A stretch of 64,000 nt of DNA from Glandiceps talaboti (taxonomy: Eukaryota; Hemichordata; Enteropneusta; Spengelidae). The position numbers and the translations under genes are program-made. The stretch is taken from positions 5,770,001-5,834,000 of the forward strand of contig NC_135549.1 in the NCBI RefSeq assembly GCF_964340395.1, read 5' to 3'. Position 1 is the first letter of the stretch; each line of letters starts with the position of its first letter. Under the pieces are notes generated by a model. The model did no database searches. It was not told where the DNA came from and worked only from the letters and a program-made list of their open reading frames with translations. Positions 29,440-43,516 of the stretch are shown piece by piece.

Positions 29440-29775
29440 GTACGCATCATTTGCATAATTAATTACTCCGGTAATTAGGCTTTAACTTACAAATACAACT
29501 TTCAAATTTCATATAATTTGGTGCATATACCAACCTTAACAAAGCACACATATCCTCTCAAGCCTGTTGATATTGTTTTTAATTGTAATGACTAATTTCT
29601 ATAATTAATTATTTTCGGAAATTAGGCTAATTCTTAAGAATTCAAACTTCAAATTTCACTTAATTTGATACATCCTTTAAACATAACAAATCAACTTTTG
29701 CATTCCAACAATGTGTGTAGGCCCAAAAATCTATGATTTACCCTCACAGCGGGCATTCAGTTTAAATCTGGTTTT
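29440..29775 (+). mobile_element. Repeat family D, copy 2 (5' truncated)
   Basis: Two to three body units ('gcataattaattactccggt', 'cttcaaatttcacttaattt') and the conserved right end 'tgtgtgtaggcccaaaaatc' to 'cattcagtttaaatctggtt'. The left end is not visible. Confidence 0.75.
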
Positions 29776-31727
29776 CATTTGCTAGGACAATGAGGACACA
29801 ATTTATATTAGGCAAGCCTTATACCGTCAATCTTCAAGCAAATCATAGTCTAGACATGTTTTCAAAGTGTACCAGGATTAGAATGGTCATGGAAACGACA
29901 ATGCGACTTAAATTGTTTTGGCGGTCTATACCCTAAAGCCCAAGTAACGAAATTAACCACGAATCAGCAAACAAACAGCATACTATGTAACTTTCGCAAA
30001 CGATGTGGCTTGAACGTCTGGCTCAATAAATTATGCACTGGTCGTAGCTCACCACTGCCAAGACTCCAAAACATCATTGGCAAACAAATCCTACAGATAC
30101 AAGAACCACATACAAAGCCTATCTTTGAATTAGTTTTCTGTCCAAAGAATAATCCAAGCAGGCATATACAACTGTTGTGACTGTTTAACAGAGAAAATGA
30201 CATTTTCATAGTTACACCCAGCAGCACAATGTATATAAATTAACAGCTGGCGTTCAAGATCACCCGATATTACTCATACTAAAACTCAATGTAATAATAT
30301 TCAAGCTAGCGCTTCCTTTTTACTATCATATAGGTGTATTTGAATTCAAAGGTGTTAAAGTATAAAGGAAAAACTCCACATAAATAATCAGTATTGATAA
30401 CACACAAAATCTTGGGCATCCATACAAACACACGGTGATTATGTACTAGTGAAAAAGCCTTACAAACACACGTTTATTGATATTGTTTCAGAGTGGCTTC
30501 ATTTATGATGTTATACAAGCGGCAAATTTCTTATATAGCCAAGCTAGAACCGTCTTCGAAATTTAATTACGTTTCGATAACCCACTAGCTATATGCAATT
30601 ACAGGGTATGATCTTTCCTGCAAAGAACGTGTCACTTCAAATGTTAATATTTTGTATTTTATATCTGACAGGTAATTTCCAATGGAGACGGGGGAATTCT
30701 CAAGCGACAAATTGCTAAGGGTCCCTGTCAACGTATGTAATGGAGATTTGTTTGTACGCTCGATGTATTTAATTGTAAATTCACTCTGTCAATCACCCTG
30801 TTTAAATGGTATGATTTAATAGTTTGTTTTTTTCTATATAACGTGAGGGCAAAAGCCGCGTGATATCTGTGAGATCATATATTGTAAACTTAACCGTATC
30901 TACAGTTATTAGTTTAAGCAGGACGCAGTTTCATGGAATGAAAATTAGACTACTATATACTGTAGTTAAATGCATTTTTCTTGTAAAATAATAGGTTCGT
31001 TTCTTCAGACCATAATCTCATTAAACGGACTTACATTGATAAATGACTTTGTTGCAGCCACAGTATCTCACATCTTTTCTACATCCACGCACTCTTCATT
31101 AAAGATCGAACAATCATACACCTAGTTCACATGTACCTTTGACCCGGGTGATAATTATGATGGAAGCTTTATGCATCTATGCTACTAAATCAAACATCCA
31201 CGTTGATAGATTGATTGTATCAGTATTGCATGACATCTTAGGAACTGTATACTAAGCTATCTAATTTGTCTTTTGCAAATGCACGGGCGCCAACTTTAAT
31301 GATAAACGCACTATGAAAATGCCTGCTAACGAATTCGAAGTGAATAGAAACATCAAACATACTGAGTGTAAGCGGACATGCAGACGAACTCTGATAAGCA
31401 AGCTATAGGTTGACAGGCAAATGGATGTTGATATAATGCTTCCCTTAAAGATTCAGTACCGTCGACTTTCGCTAAAGATCATGACAAAGTTATTCCTTAG
31501 TATATATTGAATCGGCATTAGGATATTATATTGTATATGTGATGTTACAAATTCATGTATTTTTTGTCATCTTTTACAGTTTCAGCATTTGATATGATTA
31601 TGACAGTATACACTGAACTGATGATGCTAGGGTGAAGGCTAGTCAGAACTTTTGGAAACCCTTTGAGTTGAGTTTTGTTGAGACCATCCAGTTCAGTCTC
31701 TCCTTTGTGTTCATATATAAATATATA
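29776..31727. other. Non-coding stretch
   Basis: Left-arm sequence including the block 30700-31345 that is mirrored at 50930-51590. No gene recognised; short frames are not conserved between the arms. Confidence 0.5.
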
Positions 31728-31880
31728 GCTTGCACTAATGAGACAGCACGATGTAATCTATGTTTGTATGAAAAACTGTGTATTATCATGGCTGATAGAA
31801 ACAGGCTACTCAATTAGAGATCGTAGCTAATATCAAAATGCAGACAGGAAAACAAACATTATCTTGCAAACTTTATAGGA
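31728..31880 (+). pseudogene. Penelope-like element, C-terminal coding remnant 2
   Basis: One plus-strand frame encodes 'ACTNETARCNLCLYEKLCII', then 'RNRLLN', stop, 'RS', stop, 'LISKCRQENKHYLANF'. It is collinear with remnant 1 ('RCNLCLTEKLCII', 'LLNKKSEL', 'SKCRHEG'). Two in-frame stops show that it is dead. Its 3' end points towards the hammerhead pair at 32050-32250, about 170 bp away, repeating the arrangement seen at 0.9-2.1 kb. Confidence 0.75.
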
Positions 31881-32049
31881 ACAAATCATAAGAAGTGAAT
31901 TGATTACGCCAACCGAAAAATCAAAGTGAACATACAAGCTTTATCAAACTGACCTAGCCATCTGATGACCACAGAAGCAAGAAACTCTGTTACGTATGGC
32001 TTACGACCTCCCGATTTCTGGTATTAAGTGTGTGTGTATATATATATAT

Positions 32050-32178
32050 AACTCGGTGAGTGTCAATCTGCTAAGAAAGTGCTCTATACCGCAGTGGCAG
32101 AGCGCAATAGTTTTGGTAGTATTGGAACTCATTCTTGGTTGTAACTCGGAGTTTCACGCAATGCGCGATCATCATGCA
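32050..32178 (-). mobile_element. Hammerhead-bearing element, family A copy 3 (ribozyme mutated)
   Basis: Minus-strand, nearly full-length copy. It ends with 'gattgacactcaccgagtt' against a short TA tract at 32050. Its ribozyme region (about 32138-32178) keeps stem II, GAA and stem III, but reads ATGATGA instead of CTGATGA and lacks the stem I 5' strand, so it should not cleave. It is fused head-to-head with copy 4. Confidence 0.8.
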
Positions 32179-34704
<2,526 letters not shown>

Positions 34705-34925
34705 ACCAGATTTAAACTGAATGCCTCCCATAAGGGCAAACCATAGATTTTGGGCCTATGCACAAATTCAGAACTATTGCTATAAAACATGATGTTCCAC
34801 TTAATTGGTATGTTAATGATATGATATACATAGTTAACATATTGCCTAATTATATAAAAAAAAATCATTAATTATGCAAATTAACTATTTATCTGTAAGT
34901 TATATACATCATCAAGCTTTAACTG
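34705..34925 (-). mobile_element. Repeat family D, copy 3
   Basis: Reverse-strand copy. The conserved right end (complement of 'cattcagtttaaatctggt') is at 34705, followed by 'gattttgggcctatgcacaa' and one or two degenerate body units. Confidence 0.7.
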
Positions 34926-36328
34926 ACACACTGGGGTTAAGGTATTGAAGACCATATTAATCAAGTATTTTATGGCTTTAAATTATTGGTATGCTTTGAT
35001 ATTTTATGCCTCCAAACGGCCTCCTATAATCTTATTTTCAAGACGAATTTAACTTTCTGTGTGGTGGGGGGGGAGTGGGGCAGGTAACAACCTGTCACAC
35101 CTTCCCAACAGCAATCGTCATGGTGATGCTGTCTCTTCCCACAAATCAAGATTGAAGGCAAATGTCCTACTGGCTAAGTATCTTTAAGAATAGGTTATAG
35201 CTTATCTACATGTAAAGAAATCTATTTTGACTCTGAAATCGAGTGTCACTGTTACTTTAATGCATTGCTTTACCAAACAATTGTAGATCAGCAGCGTGCA
35301 CTTGGAGCAATACATGTAGAAAATTATATTATAAAGAGTTCGGTGAAGGTAACCAAAATTCTTAGTCTCATGACATGTTGTGAGAGCGCGGAAGGGAAGA
35401 GACTGCGAAAAAGAAATGTTAACGAAATTATTTTCTCCTAGGTGGAGACCTACCGTGAATTGTGTTCGTTCCTGTATACACGTTGAAACACTTCAAACAG
35501 GGTAGCAAGATATCTTTGTATGGTATCGGTGATGCCTACTAATCATCAGTGATAGCAACGTATATCATGAAGATAAAATCTATTACTCTTCTCACTTGTA
35601 GTACCAATCCGTATTGAAGAACTTGCAATTCTTTGATACATAGCCGTACTCTATTGAAGCCCTGCCCACGTCTTATCTTTTTAAATTGCCCCGGATCTTG
35701 AAAGATAGGTTGTAGCCGTGAGGATGAAGATATAACCCAGTATTGCAACTGTTATAGATTTCATAGCCACCAGTCAATCCCACTGTAATACGAGTCATTT
35801 TCTGCAAAACATGTTTTCAATCGAGAGACGAGCACGACTAGTGACTTGTAGGTGAACTTTTTTAAGTTCTCGACAGCAAATCAGACCAAACATCAAAGCT
35901 TTCCTATATAATAACATAACATTAATTTAGCCTAATCTTTCGAAATGTTACGCAGGATTGGCAATCGACACGGTGATCATCACTAGTTACATCGATGTCA
36001 TACTATAGTTCAAAGGAAGACATTTCAAATTGATTTCTGCTACGTTGTGCACATAACAAGTACAAATTACTGAAGTTTCTTCCGGGATTCGATTATTAAC
36101 CAATTTGTCATGCTTTTTTAAAGGATTTCATTATGGATGTTGCTGGTTTGTAAAAGATAACTCACAATAACACAAATATTCAAAGTCTTATTTTCTACTA
36201 CAATAATTCAGTGTTGACTAAAGATAGATAAAGTCATTCTCTAATTAATCACCAGGAACTGGTGTACAAACATTGACTTTAATTTATGTGTCACCAAGTA
36301 TCACATATGCCTACTTTAATACATACAT

Positions 36329-36354
<26 letters not shown>
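34926..36354. other. Non-coding stretch
   Basis: Left-arm sequence with no partner that I could verify. Includes a G-rich run at 35059-35084. No gene recognised. Confidence 0.5.
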
Positions 36355-36359
<5 letters not shown>

Positions 36360-36910
36360 TCAGAAAGTCATGATGTGTGTATGTATGGTGATGTAAAGAC
36401 AATTTTGAACATCTCTGTAAATGTCAAAGTAAGACTTTGCTGTTTACAACAGTAATTACTCTCATTACATATCCCAACAGTGCATGGTATTGTTATTGTG
36501 TAGTCATACATGATTTTCTCCAGCAAATTACTCCGAAGGCAAATGAAAGGAAACTGGCAAGAAGCAACCTGCAGGTCACCAGAAAATCTCCCACTTTGTA
36601 GTCTTAATTAAATCGTCTCCCCGGTTCACATCAAAGACATTCACAGTACGTAGATTCACGCATTGATCTATTTCTCATGCATCGTACGTATACGTTGTTT
36701 AGTAGAAAAGAATCTTTAAGGTAGTCAACTTAGTTGAAAGTGACTTATTTAACCTCAAATACAGAATATATAAAATAGTGCACTGAAGCTTGAAAATGAG
36801 TGCCTGTGACTAGAATCACAAACGAACATACTAGATAACATTCACAATATGTCTTCTGAGTTCGCATTTGTTTGAATTAAATGGTAACACATGACACACA
36901 TATCAAGGTC

Positions 36911-37046
36911 AATATCACAATTTAGTGACTGCACAAGGGTTGGCACTCTTTAACAAAATGTCGACGATGCCCAAGCAAACTGCGAGGCATCATGAAATAT
37001 TTGATAAAGAGTGCCAGCCGGAGAACAGGCATTAAATTGTGATATT
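36911..37046. ncRNA. Candidate microRNA-like hairpin or small foldback
   Basis: Positions 36938-37019 fold into an 82-nt hairpin. Arms 36938-36971 and 36986-37019 pair over 34 positions, with the first 15 continuous (GGTTGGCACTCTTTA, one G-T wobble), mismatches mid-stem, a GATGCC/GGCATC closing stem and a 14-nt loop. An outer 14-bp inverted repeat (AATATCACAATTTA at 36911, complement at 37033) brackets it after an unpaired 13-nt stretch on each side. Size and bulge pattern suit a pre-miRNA. A 136-bp MITE is the alternative. The strand is undetermined. Confidence 0.4.
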
Positions 37047-38951
37047 TTCGCGCGCACTTGCCATTAATTTTATTACACACAATCCACTCATCGGTCCAAT
37101 CATTCACTTGCACGCTCATCGCTCACCATTCTTCATCAATAGTTTTCCCTTTCATGTAGCATTTGCAAACTGTAATGGTAGATATCCATTGAGTGCGGAT
37201 ATAGCATTACTTGTATGAGCTCGAGTGACCATACAGCTCAAATCTGTAATGATATGTATTCGCCCTCTGCATGAAGGAAGCTTGTTTGTCTCACTGCACT
37301 GTAGTAACCGTGCCATCTCCAGCGCTCAACACTATGAAAATTATCATTTTTGTGATGCGCAGAATCAATTAAAACTTGAAACTCAAGCCCACATTATAAT
37401 TAAGTAAAAACATATTCCCATATATACTGTTTATGTTTTCTCCTTTCTTTTGTTGTTTGTTTCGTGTTCCTGTCATGTCACACTCGATTTACAAGTCCAC
37501 AGAAAACTCATATAATTGTGTCGTGCATTGCTAGGGTAACAGCATTCCAGCTACGGCTATGTTCATAATTTACGAATATGCAATGGCCTCGATATTCACA
37601 ACGTTCCTATCCTTGCGTACATATTAATATTCGATACTTTACTTTCGTTAACGTTAACCAAGAATGACATATGAAGGTTATAGAGACATCTCGACAAGAA
37701 ACTGATCAATTGGTTGTGCCTCTGAAATAAATGCCTTCATAACTCAAGGCGATATCATATCATCGTCTTCGATATACACATATTACCATTAAGAAATCGA
37801 CTATATTTACAGCACTAAGTACCATGACACGGTGAGAGAAAGGCGCAAAAAGTGTGTTTGATATGCTTATTTTAAACATCCAATAAACCACATATTTTTA
37901 GAAAGCTCTTGTCCTTTTCTATGTGAAGATGTAAGTGAATTGTCAAAATACTCAGGTTTAGTCTTATGAATTTAAAGCAATCAGAAATGGACCATTTTGT
38001 ATCAGGAAAATTACCTCCTCTGACAGTGGTACAATATATATGACATACATGCCAAAACATTCATACCTTCTTAATGTATAAAACCTTCCTTGGAATTCTT
38101 TAATTTATAGACTCTTTCATTTCTACACCAATTACAACATTAATTTCCACTTCATTAAAAACACACAATATTTTCGCTTACCCGGTCACAGATCTGAAAC
38201 AACGCGAACAACCATGAAACAAAACAACTCTGGCAATCAGCATTCATGGAACATCTGAGAGAAATGTCAGACCAACCACTACGTTTTACATGTGAAGATG
38301 TTCTCCTAAGTCGATACTATTGATTTATACAATCTGCGTAAACGGCAAAAAACTACAATTGACATTTACAGACTGCCCCTTGACATTACTAATCATACTT
38401 GCTTAGAATATAACTCTTTTAAAGATGTTCAATGATAACCATGATAATAATTGGTTATTGGCATAAATATTATTGGCAAGGCCCCAAATAACCAAGGAGA
38501 CTTTTCAAACCGAGTTTGTACACATAATTTGAATACTGATGAGGAAACTCGGGCGTCAAGTTATAGAAAAACAGTTGTTCTATTGTTTGGGTAATAAATA
38601 GATAATCTATAAGAATTCAATGTTTTGTTTAATGGTACTCTATTACAATAGCTGAATAGACATTTTCCAGGAGAAGCCTGTCACATTGACAACTACCTGT
38701 CAATCACTTTTCATTCATTTCAGGTCTATGTGAATTGCACACAGAGAGGACATTAGTTTTCAAACCAACACTATGTGCTTTTTTTGATTATTTATACATA
38801 TCTCATGAACAGTGATTCAAAATACTCACATCCACTATTGCTATTTTGCTAGCCGACATGTTCGTGAAACGTATTCTGGTTTTAAAACTTTAAAAAAGCG
38901 GCTACAAACACCTTAAAATGACCTTTTTCCGTCAGTTCCCGTCGGACTTAC
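37047..38951. other. Non-coding stretch
   Basis: Contains the mirrored block 37560-37720. Would hold the first intron of the candidate gene starting at 38996 if that gene is real. No further exon recognised. Confidence 0.45.
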
Positions 38952-38996
38952 CTCGAGAGTTCTCGGGGATTTCCGGTCCCACCTAGACGACGCCAT
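38952..38996 (-). CDS. Candidate first coding exon (15 codons) with perfect splice donor
   Basis: On the minus strand AAAATGGCG starts a 45-nt frame, MASSRWDRKSPRTLE, that ends exactly at GAG|GTAAGT (donor at 38951-38946). The exon is GC- and CpG-rich against an AT-rich background, and CAAAATGGCGTC around the ATG resembles a YY1 site as found at promoter-proximal first exons. I see no downstream exon, so the product is unknown. It lies in the roughly 2 kb that the left arm has and the right arm lacks. Confidence 0.35.
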
Positions 38997-39070
38997 TTTG
39001 TGATGTCACGGAGAGAATTCTTTAGCATTCAGGCTATGATGAGCGTAGTCAACAGGTGACAAACTCAACA
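38997..39070 (-). promoter_or_regulatory. Candidate promoter upstream of the exon at 38952-38996
   Basis: Immediately upstream on the minus strand is TGACATCAC, close to a cAMP-response element, next to the YY1-like CAAAATGGCG. No TATA box is evident. Confidence 0.3.
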
Positions 39071-39434
39071 ACGTTGTGAAAGAAATACATTGCTGATGGT
39101 TGTAATAGACATCAGTAAACAAAAAGCTACAATCTACACGTCTTAACCAACCTTTACCGATCTTTACCCACACTACCTGACTATCGTCTGCGGGTAATAC
39201 AAAAAAAAAATTTACTTAAAGTTTCCATATTATGTCGGCCATATTTTTGAACTGGGCAAGATAAATGAAAAATAGTTGTAATTTCGGAGTGTTTTACACT
39301 TAATGACTTACTTATCTGATTTTAATGAGGAAGAGGGGATACAAAGACAAAAACGACAGAACAACAACTGACGAAAGTGGACAAAAATCAACAGACAAGA
39401 ACTACTACATCAAAGAAAGAACAAATCAACAAGC

Positions 39435-39931
39435 ATGAAGGGAGAGTATTTTTCCCCTAACATAGACTTCATAGAGAAGGTCCGCGCATACACCAACGCA
39501 CTGCCCGAGGTACCACAGATACTGAAAAAACACCTTAACATCCCACACAAATCACAACTAAGATGCAAACTAGCTTTCCCCAAACAACCAATGATCGCAT
39601 GGAGAAAAGGCCGAGATCTGGAACCTGTCCTCATTCACAAGAAACACAACAAACAAGAAACAAGGTCACACCAATGCAAAGCATCACGGTATGCAATCTG
39701 CAAACACATGATAACGATAACAGAATTCACAGGCCCGAACAAAACAAAATACACAATCTCAGGACACATAAAATGCAAAATAACAAAGTTAACGTAATAT
39801 ATGGAATACATTGTGAGAAGTGTGAAAACATATATGTTGGAGAAACGGGAGATGCCATCTACACCCGCGTGCAAGACCATTTATCATTAATAAGGAAGAA
39901 AAAACACATCCAATACCAAACAATTTTAAGT
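39435..39931 (+). pseudogene. Penelope-like element remnant 3 with GIY-YIG nuclease domain
   Basis: The frame from 39435 gives the linker typical of PLE proteins between reverse transcriptase and nuclease ('FPKQPMIAWRKGRDLEPVLI', then Cys/His residues in 'SHQCKASRYAICKH' and 'GHIKCKI'). Near 39775-39797 a frameshift moves the reading to the next frame, which continues 'NVIYGIHCEKCENIYVGETG' and 'YTRVQDHLSLI'. That is the GIY-YIG nuclease core, with GIY as YGI and YIG as YVG. The catalytic Arg (TRVQDH) is present. It is cut off at about 39931 by the SINE that follows. The reverse transcriptase domain is absent. Confidence 0.85.
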
Positions 39932-39937
39932 CAACCG

Positions 39938-40225
39938 AGTGGAGTCATGATGGCCCCCTCTTAATCTGCGGATTGCATGTTCGAGCCCCGTCGCTGCAGT
40001 TTGTTTCTGAATCATAAAATCATTGGGCAAGGCTTGAACCACGATTGTGTCTAAGCTGTATAATTGGGTACCTAGTATATATCGAGGTCTTTGCTAGGGA
40101 TATTTATAATTCGACCCTCACGAAAAGAGGCATTATACCTATGAGGCTATCGATAAGGCAGCTCAGAAAAGTTTCTTGGCTTCAAACACTATGGTGTTTA
40201 TTCTATATGTTCAAATGAAACTGCT
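39938..40225 (+). mobile_element. tRNA-derived SINE, copy 1
   Basis: The head resembles a tRNA gene. An A-box-like CCGAGTGGagtcatgatgg lies near 39938-39956 and a B box GTTCGAGCCCC lies at 39981-39991. The tRNA-unrelated body has 'ttgaaccacgattgtgtc' and 'gctgtataattgggtacct', the second shared with 54985-55235. The element interrupts PLE remnant 3 and is followed at once by (AT)n. Confidence 0.75.
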
Positions 40226-40227
40226 TA

Positions 40228-40331
<104 letters not shown>

Positions 40332-40800
40332 ATAATGAAATTTATGTGTGTTAATATATGCAGAGCAGTCTTAGGCTTGCAGACAAACATATTTACAGTA
40401 AAATGATTGTGATTTTTCTTTCCGTTCCTTGCTTTCCTCTTTATACTTCTTGGAGCAATGCACTGATCTTTCAATTGAGTCCGAATCCGTTTTACATTTA
40501 AATCTATTCTCGCATGGATGCTTTCTTTGGTACGGCGCTAGAGGCATTACAACATTAATATGAGCAAAGTGTATACGATAATCAAGCTAGTTTTCTTTCT
40601 GACTTACCGCGAGTAGTAGACTGATTCATTGCCATGACGTCAGACCAAGTCCGAAACTTGTCAGTGAAATAAGTGGCATTGATCAGAAAATATAGGTATA
40701 TACTGTGGTAGAAGGAAGATGCGAGATAGCTACTATAATTAAATAATGGTGCTGTACCTTACAACAATTTGATGTGCCTACACAAAGTGCAATTACTTCA

Positions 40801-41312
40801 TGTTTTTTTTTTACCTAGCTAAGTGCTTATATTATAAACTCCATGGAAAACACTATGAATAACCATTCTTCACCCATTGCATAATAAATGTATTTCCGTG
40901 AGACCAATAACGAGGCTAGACAATGCCGCCAACCACAAAAATCCCCTAGTGAGGTATGAATCCAACTTAACGTTTCTCTGCAGTACACGAAATGTGGGTG
41001 GTGAAAAAGCACGAAATGTCTCTCTAGAACCAAACATTTATGAAAATTCCCTTATTTCTTGTAATGACGTTCCCCCTTAAGATGGTCTAATCAATTGCAT
41101 ACAATTAATTGCTTGGTGACGTCAGTTGTTGCTATGTTCTATGATAAATATGGGTTCAGAGTGACACATAACAAAAGTACCAGACTTACCATAATTGTGT
41201 ATTTAAACAATTACAAATGTGAAGTTAATTACGCAAATGAATTAGACCTTTTACAAAATTATAGCATTGCACAATGTGCTTGCCTCTGTATGCCTGTCCC
41301 TGGCTCTGTCTA
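40801..41312. other. Spacer of the inverted duplication, left part
   Basis: Nothing recognised. Lies between the innermost mirrored blocks. Confidence 0.5.
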
Positions 41313-41472
<160 letters not shown>

Positions 41473-41805
41473 GTGCATTCAAACACTTTCAATGCATCGT
41501 TGGAATATCTACATTACTGGAATATCTACATCTACATGTCCATGTATTTAGATTCATCAATATAATTGTATAAATTATTGGTCTTTTGTCTAACTTGGCT
41601 TCTTTTCTGCTTTTTATTTCACAGACGACAGGAAGAACACCTATTCAATCAAATGTTGAGCACGCCATCTTTACTGTTCCTCATAAGTCATTTAAAAATA
41701 TGCCTGTGACTTTTTTCCTCCCTCATAAATGCATGATACATGTGAATGAAACATTAATCTGTCTATTTCAAACACATTCAAGTAGTAGAAGTACAGTTTG
41801 TACAC

Positions 41806-43110
41806 CAAACCTAATGGTCCAAAGGTTGAACAATGTATTTATTAATTTCTTGTGGGGTGGCCAAAGAAGCAAAATAAGAAGGGAAATTATTGTACAGAAA
41901 TTTGAAAAGGGGGGTTTGCAAATGATTAATATCGATGCCTTCATAAAATCATTAAAATGTAGATGGGTAAGTCGGCTAGTTAATGCAGGGGATGAAACCT
42001 GGAAAGCAATAATAGAACACCATTTTCGGGAATTTCGAGGTTCCAAATTTATTTTTAATTACAATCTTGACAAAAAAGGTCTTGTTTACATTACGAGGAA
42101 TATGCCATGTCTTTATAGGGAGGTCATGGTGGACTGGTATAAGGTTGTTAGGAATAATGACAATCTTAACTTAACACTAGTTCAATTGGAGAACAAATTA
42201 TCTGGGGAAACCAACATTTAAATGTTGGTTACAAGTCTGTATTGTGTTTCAAAGAATGGATTGAGTCAGGAATTATTCACATAGCAGACCTATTTAATAA
42301 CCGTACTGTAGTTTTATCAGATACACTGCTTTACTGGAGAAATTGAAATGTAAGAGAAACTTGATTGTACAATATGTAGAGGTAAAAAAAGCAATCCCCA
42401 AAACTCGATACAGGATTATGTGTGAACTTAGGAATAAGATTTATATAAGATTTGGTAGGATACAGCTAAGAAAAAGAGATTTTTCAACGGAGAATACAAA
42501 GACATGATTGATTTTGCATGTAAAGATTTTTACTGGAACATTGTGAGTAATAGTGGTGTTAAAACGTATGCTCCTAAGATTTGGAAAAAGGATTGTGGGA
42601 AAGATTGTAACTGGAAGGAAATATGGGTAGAAGAAATTAAATGTATGTCAGTTAAAAAAATAGCACAATTTAATTATTATTTATCATCATTATTATTATT
42701 ATTATTATACAACAAAATCCCACATAAAGAAAATTGACAGTAAACATTTTCTTCATGAATGTAAAGTTGTAAAGCAGTTCTGGAGAAAATGTATACATAT
42801 AATCTATCAATTGTATAGAATTAACGTACGGCTGCTGTGGAAGCATATTGTGTATGGATACAGAATATATTGTAAGACTTTTGATGTAGTTAATTTAATC
42901 TTGATGGTGGTGACTTTTGCCGTGTATAAAGAGAGAATTTTGAAAAGAAGAGATAAGTTACTGAACAAATAATAAGAGAAGAAATATTTTATATCAATTA
43001 TAACAAGAAGAACAAAATGTTGAAAGAGTTTGCTAATGCTTTTTGAGCTACACGGTGTATATATTATTTCAAAGGGATATAAATAAAAGTTGACTTTTGA
43101 AAAGAAAAAG
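41806..43110 (+). pseudogene. L1-like non-LTR retrotransposon, ORF2 C-terminal remnant with 3' UTR
   Basis: The first frame (to 42221) reads 'LNNVFINFLWGGQRSKIRRE', 'KGGLQMINIDAFIKSLKCRW' and 'SRLVNAGDETW', the region after the reverse transcriptase in L1/Tx1-type ORF2 proteins. Homology then continues through shifted frames ('YKSVLCFKEWIESGIIHIAD', 'FACKDFYWNIV', 'PKIWKKDC'). It ends with 'HFLHECKVVKQFWRKCI' and 'YGYRIYCKTFDVVNLIL', finishing 'KERILKRRDKLLNK' and a stop at about 42971. An A-rich 3' tail reaches about 43110. It is 5' truncated and frameshifted, and sits exactly in the spacer between the two arms. Confidence 0.88.
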
Positions 43111-43516
43111 AAGTAGTTTGTAAATATATCAGGTCGTTACACTCTTCGCGCAGGCGCATTGAATTGTTGCAAGGTACAGCACCATGATGTAATTATTCTT
43201 TTTAACTCACACGATTTTGTTTTATTATACACCTTCGTATTCTGATCAATGCCAGTTATTCCACCAACGAGTTTCGCACTGGATTTGACGTCAGAACACT
43301 GAAATATACAACACTGACGTCGACGGTACTTCAAAAAGAACACAAGCTCGATTACCGTATAAAATAAGCCATTTCTATATACACTTTGTTCATACTAATG
43401 TTGTAATGCCTCTAGCGCAGTACCAAAGAAAGCATCCATGTGAGAAGAGATTTAATGTATAACGGATTCGGACTCAATTGACAGATCATAGCATTACTCG
43501 AAGAAGTATAGAAGGG

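Noticed and set aside
36922-37119. 65-codon minus-strand frame across the hairpin
   Set aside because: It traverses both arms and loop of the inverted repeat and shows no protein signature.
38534-38570. CTGATGA followed by GAAAC
   Set aside because: No room for stem II between the boxes (CTGATGAGGAAAC), so no hammerhead fold.
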